Program-made: the position numbers and the translations under genes | The notes under the pieces: model-generated | Databases searched by the model: none | Told to the model about the DNA's origin: nothing | Seen by the model: the letters and a program-made list of their open reading frames with translations, nothing else | Part shown: positions 9,889 to 19,396 of the stretch, in pieces | Layout: every line of letters starts with the position of its first letter | How positions within the stretch are numbered: position 1 is the stretch's first letter | Source of the DNA: Teretinema zuelzerae | Lineage (GTDB): Bacteria > Spirochaetota > Spirochaetia > Treponematales > Treponemataceae | Reading direction: 5' to 3' | Assembly (NCBI RefSeq): GCF_021021555.1 | Contig: NZ_JAINWA010000003.1 | Location: 558,001-622,000, forward strand | Length of the DNA stretch: 64,000 bases

Positions 9889-11505
9889 TCATTCATGGGA
9901 AGCCGTTCCGACGACGCGGTTGCGGCCCTGTTCTTTGGCTTGGTACAGGGCCATGTCCGCCTGATGTATCCATTCTTCCTGGGTCCAGCCTTCGCTCCAG
10001 GTTACGACGCCGAGGCTGATGGTCAGGGATTCGACCGGGAAATCGGAACTGGTTTCCACGAAAAGTCTGAGTTTTTCTGCCGTAAGCAGGGCGTCCTCGT
10101 AACCGGTTTCGGTTAATAGAAGCAGAAATTCCTCGCCGCCCCAGCGGAAGCAGAAGTCGCTCTTGCGGACCTTTGCCTGGAGCAAAGCGGCGAGCTGAAC
10201 CAGCACCTTGTCGCCGGTTAAATGACCGAACCGGTCGTTGATCCGCTTGAAGTGGTCGATATCGACCATGACCAGGGTGGAAGGATTTCCGTATCGCGAC
10301 CAGCGGAAAATCTCGTGTTCAAGCATTTCGGTCAGCTTGTGCCGATTGAAGAATCCGGTGAGCTTGTCCTGGGCCGACAGGCGCTCGAGCTCTCCGTTCA
10401 CCTTGAGCAGCTGATCCTGGATCAGGCTCAGGGTTTCGTACTGAGCGTTTTTTTCCGCAAGCAGAGCCTGCATCTTCTGTTCGATTTCCTTGCGGACGGT
10501 GATGTCCAGCACCGAGGTGACCACGTGGGGTTCGTCGTCTATTACGATGAGGCGGCCGGAGGTAAGACCGACGAAGGAGGCGCCGTCCCGCCGCCTGAAG
10601 GCGAACTCCCGCTGGTCGACCTGGCCTTCCCGGCCGAGTTCTTCCATATACGAAGCGCGGTCTTCCGGCGTAGTCCATAGATCAAGATCGATTATCTTTT
10701 GCCCCAGCGCTTCATTCCTGTCATACCCGGTCAGGTTGACGAGCTCGTTATTGGCGTCGACCAGGAGGGAATCGGACATGCGGGTGATCAGCTCGGCCTG
10801 GGGACCGATGTTGAAAATAAGGCGCAGTTTTTCCTTCTCCAACTGGACATCGCCGTTCAACCGCTGATTAACCAGCAGTATCAATCCGTAGGTCCACAGC
10901 ACGCTGCTGATGATCGGCGCGATAAAATTAAGAAGCGCGATCGGATCTTCCTTGACCTGGGAGTATTCTGAATAGCGCGACGGAAGACTATTTGATAGAA
11001 GGATTATGAACTCGATCAGGCCGAAAATGAAAAAGACGAGGGCCGTAAAATTGGCCGCGCTGGCGAACTGAGGTTTTTTGCGGCGAAACAGATACGCCGC
11101 GGTTGCGAGAGCCAAAAATCCGATAAACGCGTTGAACACCGCCGTTCGGGCGGAAAGATTAGCATCGACGAACAAAAACCAATAGTAACTGATCACGAAC
11201 GAGGCATATATTGCAGAGAGCATTCGCACAGGAACCGGGCGGTCCAGGAATTTTAGAATGCCGACAATGAGAAAAATCTGGCCGAGATACATGAGGGGAT
11301 TTCCGAACATGGCAAGCACGTAAATAGGGGGGAACATCACCGCCAGCATGGTCCAAAAACCAACAGACTGGACGATTACCGCGATCAGCCACCACCCCAT
11401 GCCCCGATACGCCTTGCCGATGCGATATTGGACGATGAGGGCGGCGGTCTGGCAAAGCCACAAAAGCGACGTAACAAACACCAGAGTACCGATATCAAGT
11501 TTCAA
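9889..11505 (-). CDS. Membrane diguanylate cyclase with PAS domain
   Basis: The 538-residue protein has about seven membrane segments in the first 215 residues, a PAS domain at about 225-345, a short coiled coil, and a GGDEF domain at about 375-538. The active-site motif is GGEEF at 456-460. An RxxD inhibitory site (RKSD) sits exactly five residues before it, so the enzyme should make cyclic di-GMP and be inhibited by its product. The start is TTG with AGAGGA five bases upstream. The seven-segment sensor is not one I can name; it may bind a small membrane-soluble ligand. Confidence 0.92.
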   Translation of the reverse strand: MKLDIGTLVFVTSLLWLCQTAALIVQYRIGKAYRGMGWWLIAVIVQSVGFWTMLAVMFPPIYVLAMFGNPLMYLGQIFLIVGILKFLDRPVPVRMLSAIYASFVISYYWFLFVDANLSARTAVFNAFIGFLALATAAYLFRRKKPQFASAANFTALVFFIFGLIEFIILLSNSLPSRYSEYSQVKEDPIALLNFIAPIISSVLWTYGLILLVNQRLNGDVQLEKEKLRLIFNIGPQAELITRMSDSLLVDANNELVNLTGYDRNEALGQKIIDLDLWTTPEDRASYMEELGREGQVDQREFAFRRRDGASFVGLTSGRLIVIDDEPHVVTSVLDITVRKEIEQKMQALLAEKNAQYETLSLIQDQLLKVNGELERLSAQDKLTGFFNRHKLTEMLEHEIFRWSRYGNPSTLVMVDIDHFKRINDRFGHLTGDKVLVQLAALLQAKVRKSDFCFRWGGEEFLLLLTETGYEDALLTAEKLRLFVETSSDFPVESLTISLGVVTWSEGWTQEEWIHQADMALYQAKEQGRNRVVGTASHE

Positions 11506-11628
11506 TTTGTCCTCTATTGCAAATAGTATAGTACATCATGTTCGGCCCCGTAAGAGTACGGAACGGTTTGTTGTCGATTTTTAACAATCCCGTGTACAAT
11601 TTCCGGATTTTGCTTGTAGAATAGTCCT

Positions 11629-12576
11629 ATGAACGATGCACTCGATCAGCGCGCGCTGGAAAGCGTCACCACAATCGGCAGGGAGTTCTATAAGGGAGCC
11701 GTCTTCGGCATCCGGACCTCGGACCGGCCCGAGTTGCTGGAGGACGCGTACGGGCAGGATGTATACCAGATCATCCTGATTACCGAAGGAAGCGTCATTC
11801 TCTCCGACGGGGATGAAAAAACGGCGTTGCTGCCTCCACAGCTCGCCTGCCTGAGCTACGCCAATCCGATGAAAAAGCTCGAAATTGCCGGCGCGAAGGG
11901 ATTCAGCATTTTCTTCATTCCCAAGGTGATTAATTACGGACTGTTCAACAGCTTTCCGCAAGCTGCCGGAGAAGGAAGCGGACAGGACGACGCGCTCCTT
12001 GCCGAACGGCTGCTGATAAAACCGTTCAAACAGGGCGAAATCAGCAATCCCTTCCATATCGCGGTGAACCCCGCGCTCGAGGAGCGGGTAACCGACATGT
12101 ACCGGGGACTCCGCGACCAGTTCAGCCTCCAGCCGAACGAATTCTGGCCCTGCCGGGGCAGATCGTATTTTCTTGAACTTTTGATGCTTCTGCAAAACCT
12201 GTACGCCTTCGAAGGCGATACCGACCTGAAGCTGGCCCTGCCCACCGGCGATGAGCTCGCGGAACAGGCGGTGCGGCAAATGCTCCTTTCCTATTCCGAT
12301 TCGCGCCTGAAATGCAGCTCTCTCCGCGGAGAGACGGGACGGTTCGCTTTTTCCGCGAGGTTCCGCACGGCCGCTGGAATGCCGTGCAAAGAGTATCTGA
12401 AGAGCATTCGGCTGACGGTTGCGGCGAATCTGATGCGGAACACGATGCTCCCGCCGACCGATATCGCCGAGCGCACCGGATACGCAGACCGCGCCCGCTT
12501 CGAACGGGATTTCCGGAAGCGGTTCGGGAAAAAACCGGCCGAGTACCGCGCCGATTTTCCGAACCCCTACGGCTGA
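11629..12576 (+). CDS. AraC family transcriptional regulator
   Basis: The 315-residue protein ends in an AraC-type double helix-turn-helix (about residues 225-310), including the second-helix pattern DIAERTGYADRARFERDFRK and the closing KKPAEYR. The N-terminal 130 residues look like a cupin-type effector domain. No Shine-Dalgarno sequence precedes the ATG. TAGAAT lies 6 nt upstream, and an alternative promoter (TTGTCG, 18 bp, TACAAT at 11595-11600) would leave a 22-nt leader. It faces the sugar symporter gene from the other strand. It may control that gene or others; nothing in the sequence settles the target. Confidence 0.9.
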   Translation: MNDALDQRALESVTTIGREFYKGAVFGIRTSDRPELLEDAYGQDVYQIILITEGSVILSDGDEKTALLPPQLACLSYANPMKKLEIAGAKGFSIFFIPKVINYGLFNSFPQAAGEGSGQDDALLAERLLIKPFKQGEISNPFHIAVNPALEERVTDMYRGLRDQFSLQPNEFWPCRGRSYFLELLMLLQNLYAFEGDTDLKLALPTGDELAEQAVRQMLLSYSDSRLKCSSLRGETGRFAFSARFRTAAGMPCKEYLKSIRLTVAANLMRNTMLPPTDIAERTGYADRARFERDFRKRFGKKPAEYRADFPNPYG

Positions 12577-12626
12577 CGGGCGCGCAAAAGATCCACTCGT
12601 AAGCAGCTCATCGCACAGCACGATCA

Positions 12627-12714
12627 GACTCCTCCCCTGCCGCCTCGTTCGAACGCGGGGGCTCCGCGCGTCCCGATCCCGCGCCGGCCGGCCCTCCCTG
12701 CCTCGATTTTGATT
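12627..12714 (-). repeat. Intergenic repeat, copy C (reverse orientation)
   Basis: Read on the minus strand this element starts TCAAAATCGAGGCAGG, has the core CGCGCGGAGCCCCCGCG, and ends GGCAGGGGAGGAGTC. The same blocks in the same order and spacing (32 and 16 bp between anchors) occur at 32702-32787 and 60758-60843. It begins about 52 nt after the stop codon of the symporter gene, in the convergent gap with the AraC gene. Confidence 0.8.
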
Positions 12715-12766
12715 CCCAGAAAAAACACAAAACAGACTCAGGAGCGGCAGACGCAGGAATACGGCA

Positions 12767-14197
12767 TCAGGTGCGACGCGAGAGCGTGTCCTGGACCTTT
12801 TTTTCGTCGTAGCGAAGGAGGAGGAGGACGCCGGCGACGCAGAAGCCGAGGGCGCAGATTGTGGTGAGCCTGACGCCGAAGACCCCGACGACTTCTCCGT
12901 TCGAGGCGGAGGCCCCGAGCATGACCAGGGAGGGGAGAATCACCGCGCCGATGGATTGGCCCATTTTCGACATGAAGGTGCGGAAGCCGAAAAAGACGCC
13001 TGCCTTGTGCTGGCCGGTTTCTATCGCCCAGGCTTCGGCCATGTCGGAGATCATCGCGTTCGGGAGAATGCCGAAGACGGCCAGGGGTATGGCGGCGAGA
13101 AGCGAGGCGATGAGAGCCTGGACCATGGGGGGAAGCGGCATGATGCCGAAGAGGGATGAAAAGGCGAAGAGCAGGCCGAAGAGGCAAAAGGCGATGATGA
13201 GAAGGCGTCGGCGGCCGACCCTGCGGGCGATGATGTTGACCGGCACATAAAAGAGGAAGCTCACGAGGAACATGACGATGAAGAGGAAGGAGTAGGTTTC
13301 CTTCGGCAAACCGAGCAGGACGGTGACGTAGTACATGAGGCCGTTGTTGATGAAGTACAGGCTTATCCAGTAGGCGAAGTCGGAAAGCGTGAAGATGAAA
13401 AAGTTTTTGTCGGAGATGACGGTTTTAAGAGACGTGAAAAAGCCTTCGTCGCTGGGGACCGATTCGCAGTAGCGTTTTTCGTTTATAAAAATCACCGGCA
13501 GGATCATGAGGACGAAGGAGACGACGCCGAAGGCCACCATGGTGAGCTGGAACGAAGTTTGGGCGCTTTTTCCGGAAAACTGGAACATTCCCTGAAAGAC
13601 GGGAGCCTGGGCTCCGAGCATGGCGCCCACCGCCCAGGTGATGGAAATCATGGTAGAGAGCTGAAGGCGCTCGTCCGGGTCGTGGCCGAGTTCGCTCATC
13701 CAGGCGAAGAATGGCGTGACGTACATGGTCATGAACCAATACAGCAGCGTGATGCAGACGAACAGCCACACGCCGTTCGCAGCGGTGTTCGCATCCGCGC
13801 CGCTGCCGAAGAGGGGCACGAAGCAGAGGACGGCGAAAAGGGCGAAGGGAGCGGCGGCGACTGCCATGAAGGATCGGCGGCGGCCGAGGCGGGACTTCGA
13901 GCGATCGGAGAAGACGGCGATGAGCGGGTCTGTGACGGCGTCGAACACGCGGCCGAACCAGAGGGAGAGGCCGATGACGGTGAGCACGCCGATTACGTAG
14001 CCCTGATGGATCATTTTGGGGTAGAGGGCGGCGCCGTTTTCGCTGAAGGGCAGATAGTACTGGTTGAGAAAATTCGCGGCGCCGTAGCTGCCGAGGGACC
14101 AGCCGAGCTGGCCGAGGGCGTAGACGATCTTCAGGCGGAAGGGAAGCCGTTCGGCTCTTTTGCGGACGCCGGAGGCGGCGATTGTCGTTTCTTTCAT
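12767..14197 (-). CDS. GPH-family sugar:cation symporter (MFS fold)
   Basis: The 476-residue protein has about twelve membrane segments. It carries the signature of glycoside-pentoside-hexuronide symporters: GRVFDAVTDPLIAV after the second segment and the DRSKSRLGRRR loop. Such carriers bring in glycosides or pentosides with sodium or protons. The start at 14197 is chosen because AAAGGAG stands 8 nt upstream and its ATG overlaps the stop of the preceding gene (ATGA). A longer frame from 14368 would add a non-hydrophobic Arg-rich tail inside the upstream gene. It is probably co-translated with the GT-B-like protein, and the substrate may be a glycoside handled by that partner. Confidence 0.92.
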   Translation of the reverse strand: MKETTIAASGVRKRAERLPFRLKIVYALGQLGWSLGSYGAANFLNQYYLPFSENGAALYPKMIHQGYVIGVLTVIGLSLWFGRVFDAVTDPLIAVFSDRSKSRLGRRRSFMAVAAAPFALFAVLCFVPLFGSGADANTAANGVWLFVCITLLYWFMTMYVTPFFAWMSELGHDPDERLQLSTMISITWAVGAMLGAQAPVFQGMFQFSGKSAQTSFQLTMVAFGVVSFVLMILPVIFINEKRYCESVPSDEGFFTSLKTVISDKNFFIFTLSDFAYWISLYFINNGLMYYVTVLLGLPKETYSFLFIVMFLVSFLFYVPVNIIARRVGRRRLLIIAFCLFGLLFAFSSLFGIMPLPPMVQALIASLLAAIPLAVFGILPNAMISDMAEAWAIETGQHKAGVFFGFRTFMSKMGQSIGAVILPSLVMLGASASNGEVVGVFGVRLTTICALGFCVAGVLLLLRYDEKKVQDTLSRRT

Positions 14198-15705
14198 TGA
14201 GAGTCTCCTTTGTATTCGATTCCCGCGGCAAGCGCGACGCATCGGTAGGCGCCGGAATACACGCCGGCTTTGTTCGCGTTCAGGATGGAAGCGTTCATCA
14301 GGGAGAGGGCTTCCGGGTGTTCGAGCAGAACTGAGAGCATCTGCACAGCCTGTTCCGGGGTCGGGCATTCGATGGTTCCGTCGCCTACTTCGGCTGAGCG
14401 GACGGCGCCCCAGGCTTCATGCCCGCCGACGCGGCGGATGTGGAGCTTGGGCACCGGGTAGAACGCGAGTTCGCTCGGCTTGGTGACGAGGATGTCGGAC
14501 GCGCGCATGAGCAGGTTGGTGATGTAGACGGCTGAGAAAATCTCTCTGTTGTGGAACACGTGCATTCCGCGCGCCGGGCCGTCGAGCGCTTCGCGGGCGT
14601 AGGCGGCGGCGTCGTCCCAGTCGCCGTCGTGCAGATACGCTCCGTGGAGCTCCGGCACGTCGCGGAACAAGCCTTCCAAAACGGACTTATGGTCTCCCAC
14701 GTTGATGAAAAGGGCGACCTTTTCCTGTTTCGCGAGCGGAACGAGGCAGCGCAGAAGGGAGGCGTAAAAATCGCCCTGGGCTCCGGCGCCGCCGACGGCG
14801 AGCAGGATGCGCAGGGGCTTGCCCGACGAGAGGCGGTCGATCCGCGCCGCCGTATCGGCTTTGAGGTTCGAGACCAGTTCATGGTCGATGTAGTGTCCCG
14901 TGTGGACAAGAGAGCCTTCCGGCATGGGGGCGAGTATGCTCTTCCCGCACATACCGTTGAGGGTTTTGTAGCCGAACCAGGCCGAGGGGGTCTGGACGGC
15001 GTGAATCGCACCTTCGGAGAGATGGAGGGCCATGGGCCAGTTGTCGGGGACCGCGTTGACGACGCGGGAGATTCCGGCGTGGACGGCGGCCTGGGACGGC
15101 CATACATGGGTCGCGATGAAGGGGATATCGCGCGGCAACAGCGAACAGGGGGTTGCCATGAGCTCGGCGGTTTTCTGGTCGCAGGCATTGTAGGCAAGCT
15201 TGCGGAAGCCTTCCGAGTTGAGGGGCTCCCAATAGAAGCGGTTAAAAAGCGCGGATTTCTGGGAGAGCCGGGATCCGAAGGAATACAGGGCGTTGAGCTT
15301 GCCGATTATTTTACCGCCGGTGGTTTCCTTGAACGAATGAAGATCGAAGAGGTAGGGAGTAAAGCCCATCGAACGGGCGGCGCTCGCCATCGCTATGGCG
15401 ATGCGGTAGTGGCCGAAGCCCATGCGGATGTTTCCGATTACCATAGGCTTTTCGCCCGCCGGGAATTCGAAGGCGGCGGGCGAAGAAGACCCGGCGGCGT
15501 GTGTTCCGCGCGGCTCGACCTTGAGGTTGCGAATCCCGAGCGCGGCGAGTTCAGGGATTTCCTCCGACGAAAGACAGAAGCCGTTCGATCGGTCGTCCCC
15601 GAATTTTTTGAGAAATGCGTTTTTCTGTTTCACCGCCTTGCGGCAGGTAGCTTCACCTATCCTGTTTCCGAAAATGGTGCGCGACCGGTCTCTTGTTTCC
15701 GACAT
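14194..15705 (-). CDS. Uncharacterised GT-B-like protein paired with sugar symporter
   Basis: I do not recognise a named family with certainty. The 503-residue protein is soluble. A Rossmann-like start (MVIGNIRMGFGHYRIAIAM, near residues 88-106) resembles the first strand-loop-helix of GT-B glycosyltransferases such as MurG or lipid glycosyltransferases. A second glycine-rich loop (LLAVGGAGAQGDF, near 290-302) and a late segment with ILVTKPSELAFYPVPK are also typical of a GT-B nucleotide-sugar site. A glycosyltransferase or a phosphorylase-like enzyme acting on the sugar carried by the downstream symporter is an inference. AGGAGG precedes the ATG by 9 nt. It is the first gene of the pair. Confidence 0.75.
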   Translation of the reverse strand: MSETRDRSRTIFGNRIGEATCRKAVKQKNAFLKKFGDDRSNGFCLSSEEIPELAALGIRNLKVEPRGTHAAGSSSPAAFEFPAGEKPMVIGNIRMGFGHYRIAIAMASAARSMGFTPYLFDLHSFKETTGGKIIGKLNALYSFGSRLSQKSALFNRFYWEPLNSEGFRKLAYNACDQKTAELMATPCSLLPRDIPFIATHVWPSQAAVHAGISRVVNAVPDNWPMALHLSEGAIHAVQTPSAWFGYKTLNGMCGKSILAPMPEGSLVHTGHYIDHELVSNLKADTAARIDRLSSGKPLRILLAVGGAGAQGDFYASLLRCLVPLAKQEKVALFINVGDHKSVLEGLFRDVPELHGAYLHDGDWDDAAAYAREALDGPARGMHVFHNREIFSAVYITNLLMRASDILVTKPSELAFYPVPKLHIRRVGGHEAWGAVRSAEVGDGTIECPTPEQAVQMLSVLLEHPEALSLMNASILNANKAGVYSGAYRCVALAAGIEYKGDSQ

Positions 15706-15787
15706 GTCGATGTCCTCCTGGATTTCAGTGTCTCATCGATCGAGGGATTAGCGGAACAGGGTATTTTTACTCTTGCGGAGAGTATAA

Positions 15788-18625
15788 TTACCCGCCGCCG
15801 AGCATGAAGGATACGAGGGCGGACCGGGACGAGGCGCCGGTTTTTTTCAGCAGGGCCGAGACTCGGTTCGATACGGTTCTGGGCGAGCAGCCGAGGTTCG
15901 CGGCGATTTCCTTATCGCCGAGGCCCTGGATCAACAGGGGGACGATGTCCCGGTCGCGGCCGCTGAGCGACAACGAGTCGGCGCGGACCCGCCAATCAAA
16001 GGCCGCATTTCCGGAGGAGGCGTCCGACGAATCCCCGCCGAGCGCCCGCTCGACGCGGGCTTGCAGACGCCGGCTTTCCAGGAGGGAGAGGGACGCGAGC
16101 GATTTGATCTTCGCTTCAAGCTCGTCGACGCTGAAAGGTTTGCCGATGTAGTCGACAGCTCCGCCTTCGAGGCCGGCGAGCCGGTTGCGGGAGTCCGTTC
16201 TGGCGGAAAGAAAAAGAAAGGGAACGGCTGAAAGATCGGGATCCTGCGCGAGGCGGCGGCGGAACTCGAAGCCGTCCATGCCGTCCATCATCACGTCGCA
16301 GAGTATGACCCGTGGACGGAAGCCTCCGGAAAGAAGGGAGAGAGCTTCTTCTCCCGAGCACGCGGAGCGGAACGCAAAAACCGGGCCCAGCATCTCCGCC
16401 AGAAAGGAGACGATGTCGGGGTCGTCGTCGATAAGCAGCACCGATACAGCGTTTTTCGCCGCCGCGCCCGCGAGACCGGAGGCTCCTGCGGGTTGGGCCG
16501 CAGGAGCGGTCCCGGTCGAGCCGGCTGTCACGGGCGAGCCGGCGCCGGAGGAAGTCGCCGCGACTGGCGAGCCTGATGCAATGCCGGCGGCTGAGGAAGT
16601 CGCCGGGACCGGCGAGCGCGCCGCCGGCAAAAAGACGGTGAACAGAGATCCAGCGCCGACCTCGCTCGAGACACGGATTTCGCCCCCGAGAGCGCCGACG
16701 ATTTCCGCGGCGAGGGGAAGGCCGATGCCGAAGCCGGTATGGTCGCGGCAGCTTTCAAGGCCGGCCGCGGCGAAGCGTTCAAAGAGGCGGGGGATGCGCT
16801 CTTCCGGAATGCCCCGGCCGCTGTCGCGGACGGAAAAAAATACGCGCCGATCTTCTGCGGCGTTCCCGGCTGCTTCTTCTATTCCGCAATCGACGACGAT
16901 CGATCCGTCGCGCCTGGTGTATTTGAGAGCGTTCGACAACAGATTCATCGCGGCGGTTTCAAGAAGAACCGGGTCGGTTTCCGCTGCAACAGGCGCGCCG
17001 CTGTTCGCGCAAACGAGGGAGATTCCCCGGCGGGCGGCTTCAGGCGCGAAAAGTGCCGAGCAGTTTTCCGAAAATTGTGAAAGGTTCACCGGACGGAGGG
17101 AGGGGGCGACGGTTCCGGAGTCCAATCTGAGCAGTTCGAGCAAGCCGTCGGCCAGGCGGCGCAGGCGGTCGCAGTTGCGCTGAATAAGCGTAAACACCGG
17201 AGCGTCCCGGGGAACCGCATCGCCGTAGCGGCCTTTCATTATCGCCTCAAGGGGAGCGGCGATGAGGGTGACCGGGGTTCTGAGTTCGTGGGAGCTGGCG
17301 GTGAAAAAGCGGGTTTTCGCCTCGTCGATCGCCTTGAGTTCTTTCGCGATGCGCTCAAGATCCTCCGAACGCCTGCGTTGCCTCGAAAGAGTTCCGGAGA
17401 GCACCCAGAACTGAAACAGAATAAAAACAATCTGGCCGAGCGGCGTGAGAATGGGAGTCGGGATGTAAAAGCGCGAAACCAGAATGTCGTTCACGCCGGC
17501 GGCCGCCAGCAGCAAAAACGAAAAAAGCATGAGGCGGGCGTCCTGCCGTCCGTCCCCGTTCGCGCGGGCGATGAGATATCCGGTAAGGAAAAACTGGAGA
17601 ATCCAGTAGATCTGCACCGGCACGAGGGTGGCGATGAACAGGGGCACGGGAAGTATGAGCGCGCATGCGACCGAGGCGAGGCCGAACACCAGCATGGCGG
17701 CGCGGACTTTTCGCAGGGCATCGCTCGGAAAAAGCCGGGCGAAAAAGGCGGTGTACGCGGGAGCGAGACAGTACAGGGTGAGATATTCGATGCGAACCAG
17801 AACAGTCCAGGGAAGAGAGGGAAACAACAGAGCAAGAGGCTTTTCTCCGGTAGCAAGCTGGCGGAAAAAGAAGCATGCGCAGACGGCGGCGAACAAAAGA
17901 GAGGAAAGATCCGCCGGACGGCTGAAAAACAGGGCCAGATGGTAGAGGGCGATCACGCAGAAAATGCCTGAAATAAAGGCGTCGCGGATGAGGGCGGCGG
18001 AGCGCTCGCGTTCGACGGCCGCCGCAGAACCGATATACACCGGCCCCCAGAGCCCTCCTCCGTTGGAATCTTCGAAATTGGACACCTCGAGAACGATCTC
18101 CAGGCGGCTCTCCTCCGGGGGGAGAAGAACGCGGAGGGGAATCACGCGCGGAACGCTTCCCGCCCGAGCCCCGGAGACCTTGCCGAGCCTGGCGGTTTCA
18201 ACGCCGCCGCAGTAGACGGCCAGAGCGGTTCCGGCCTCCCCTATTTTCAGTGCCAGATCCCCGCGGCGTTCGGGAAGCAGCAAGGTCGTTCTGAATACTC
18301 CCCTGCCGAAGGGACCCGAGCGGAAGGCCGAGCCGTCCGCGCCGGAAAAGTTTCGGGCGTTCCAGTTGAAGGGAATCCGCGCCGGCATCCCGGAGGAATC
18401 CTCATACGAAAAAAGCCAGCCTTCGCCGAGGCGGATAAGCGAATCTGAATCGAAGGAAGCGGAGCGGAGATCAATGACGCCGGGTTCGGCCGATCCGGCT
18501 GGTTCCACGCGGTCTTGCGCCGGTAGAGAACCGAGGCAGGAAGCAAGGGCAAGAGAGAGGAATACTAATGACGCCTGTCCGAGGCGATTACCGGAGAACC
18601 GGCGAACAATGCGTGAAAAAGCCAC
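15788..18625 (-). CDS. Hybrid histidine kinase fused to receiver and LuxR-type DNA-binding domain
   Basis: The 945-residue protein joins a whole two-component pathway in one chain. In order: a hydrophobic N-terminus with a lipobox-like LASC (about residue 30), an extracytoplasmic 7TMR-DISM-type beta-sandwich (about 55-200), seven membrane segments (about 215-410), HisKA with phospho-acceptor His446, an HATPase domain (about 555-665), a low-complexity Ala/Ser/Gly/Pro linker (about 670-720), a receiver with Asp777, and a LuxR-type helix-turn-helix (about 880-940). The start is GTG with GAGGGAGG upstream. A membrane protein with its own DNA-binding domain must act on the chromosome from the membrane. 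The sensed ligand may be a sugar, but this is only family tendency. Confidence 0.92.
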   Translation of the reverse strand: MAFSRIVRRFSGNRLGQASLVFLSLALASCLGSLPAQDRVEPAGSAEPGVIDLRSASFDSDSLIRLGEGWLFSYEDSSGMPARIPFNWNARNFSGADGSAFRSGPFGRGVFRTTLLLPERRGDLALKIGEAGTALAVYCGGVETARLGKVSGARAGSVPRVIPLRVLLPPEESRLEIVLEVSNFEDSNGGGLWGPVYIGSAAAVERERSAALIRDAFISGIFCVIALYHLALFFSRPADLSSLLFAAVCACFFFRQLATGEKPLALLFPSLPWTVLVRIEYLTLYCLAPAYTAFFARLFPSDALRKVRAAMLVFGLASVACALILPVPLFIATLVPVQIYWILQFFLTGYLIARANGDGRQDARLMLFSFLLLAAAGVNDILVSRFYIPTPILTPLGQIVFILFQFWVLSGTLSRQRRRSEDLERIAKELKAIDEAKTRFFTASSHELRTPVTLIAAPLEAIMKGRYGDAVPRDAPVFTLIQRNCDRLRRLADGLLELLRLDSGTVAPSLRPVNLSQFSENCSALFAPEAARRGISLVCANSGAPVAAETDPVLLETAAMNLLSNALKYTRRDGSIVVDCGIEEAAGNAAEDRRVFFSVRDSGRGIPEERIPRLFERFAAAGLESCRDHTGFGIGLPLAAEIVGALGGEIRVSSEVGAGSLFTVFLPAARSPVPATSSAAGIASGSPVAATSSGAGSPVTAGSTGTAPAAQPAGASGLAGAAAKNAVSVLLIDDDPDIVSFLAEMLGPVFAFRSACSGEEALSLLSGGFRPRVILCDVMMDGMDGFEFRRRLAQDPDLSAVPFLFLSARTDSRNRLAGLEGGAVDYIGKPFSVDELEAKIKSLASLSLLESRRLQARVERALGGDSSDASSGNAAFDWRVRADSLSLSGRDRDIVPLLIQGLGDKEIAANLGCSPRTVSNRVSALLKKTGASSRSALVSFMLGGG
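16548..16617 (-). repeat. 45-bp-period repeat inside the kinase linker
   Basis: Two 25-bp blocks starting GAGGAAGTCGCCG, at 16548-16572 and 16593-16617, differ at only two positions and lie 45 bp apart in frame. They encode Ser-Pro-Val-Ala-Ala-Thr-Ser-Ser type linker segments between the kinase core and the receiver. Such a linker can change length by repeat slippage without breaking the frame. Confidence 0.6.
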
Positions 18626-18715
18626 AACAAGCCTCCCTCAAGATGCGATGACTCTACTCTATCATAGTTTCGGATCAGGTCAAAATAAAAGCCGTATAAC
18701 AACTCAAGCCGGATA

Positions 18716-18724
18716 TGCTATACT
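18716..18724 (+). promoter_or_regulatory. Extended -10 box of the GntR-type regulator gene
   Basis: TGCTATACT is an extended -10 element. It ends 9 nt before the ATG at 18734, and there is no Shine-Dalgarno sequence in that gap, so the transcript would start within a few bases of the start codon. Confidence 0.5.
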
Positions 18725-18733
18725 ATTTGTTCA

Positions 18734-19396
18734 ATGATCGAGACGAAAGACACAGCCCTGGACGCACAGCCGGCAGAGCCGGACACCTCTCCCGTATATC
18801 TGCGCATCGCCCTTGACATCGCCCGCCGGATAGCACGGGACGATCTGCATGAGGGAGAAAAAATCTACGGCCGCTCGATTCTTTCCTCCGAATACCGGGT
18901 ATCTCCGGAAACAATACGCAGAGCGCTCAAGCTTCTTTCCGACATGCAGGTAGTCGAGGTAAAGCATAACAGCGGAGCGGTCGTGCTCTCCCGCAGCGCC
19001 GCCAGCGCATATATCGAACGATTCGACGAATACGCCGGAGTCCAGGCGCTCCGGAAGAAACTCAAAAAAACAATGGAAGAACACGCTGTCTTAAGCAAAA
19101 AAATCGTTGAACTCGCCAGCGATATTTCCGGCATGACCTCCAGGGTTGCAGAAGGCAGCCCTTTCAGAAACTATGAGATCGACGTGCCCGGCGGCTCCCC
19201 CGTCTGCGGACAAACCGAGGACGAACTCAATTTCTGGCAGAAAACCGGAGCCACCATCATTGCCGTCCGCCGCGCGGGCCGACTCATACTATCGCCGGGA
19301 CCGTATTTTCGCTTCGAAGCCGAGGACGTCATCGTTTTCATCGGCGACGAACCCTCGATTTTCGGCGTTCAGAGCCTTCTCTCCAGCCCTCAGTAA
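18734..19396 (+). CDS. GntR-type regulator with TrkA_C ligand domain
   Basis: The 220-residue protein has an N-terminal GntR winged helix (about residues 18-85, with SSEYRVSPETIRRALKLLSD), a coiled-coil helix (about 92-130) and a C-terminal TrkA_C (RCK_C) domain (about 140-215) containing the usual EDELNFWQKTGATIIAVRR and FEAEDVIVFIGD segments. TrkA_C domains bind small ligands, often nucleotides. The gene lies directly upstream of an amino-acid ABC transporter, with a palindromic operator at 19509-19522 between them, so it probably represses that operon. The gap after its stop has no strong terminator. Confidence 0.9.
   Translation: MIETKDTALDAQPAEPDTSPVYLRIALDIARRIARDDLHEGEKIYGRSILSSEYRVSPETIRRALKLLSDMQVVEVKHNSGAVVLSRSAASAYIERFDEYAGVQALRKKLKKTMEEHAVLSKKIVELASDISGMTSRVAEGSPFRNYEIDVPGGSPVCGQTEDELNFWQKTGATIIAVRRAGRLILSPGPYFRFEAEDVIVFIGDEPSIFGVQSLLSSPQ

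Noticed and set aside
14198-14368. N-terminal extension of the sugar symporter
   Set aside because: Arg/Pro-rich and inside the upstream gene; the ATG at 14197 has AAAGGAG and an ATGA overlap.
16450-16640. Possible frameshift or insertion in the hybrid kinase
   Set aside because: The low-complexity stretch stays in frame and joins two complete domains, so it is a linker.
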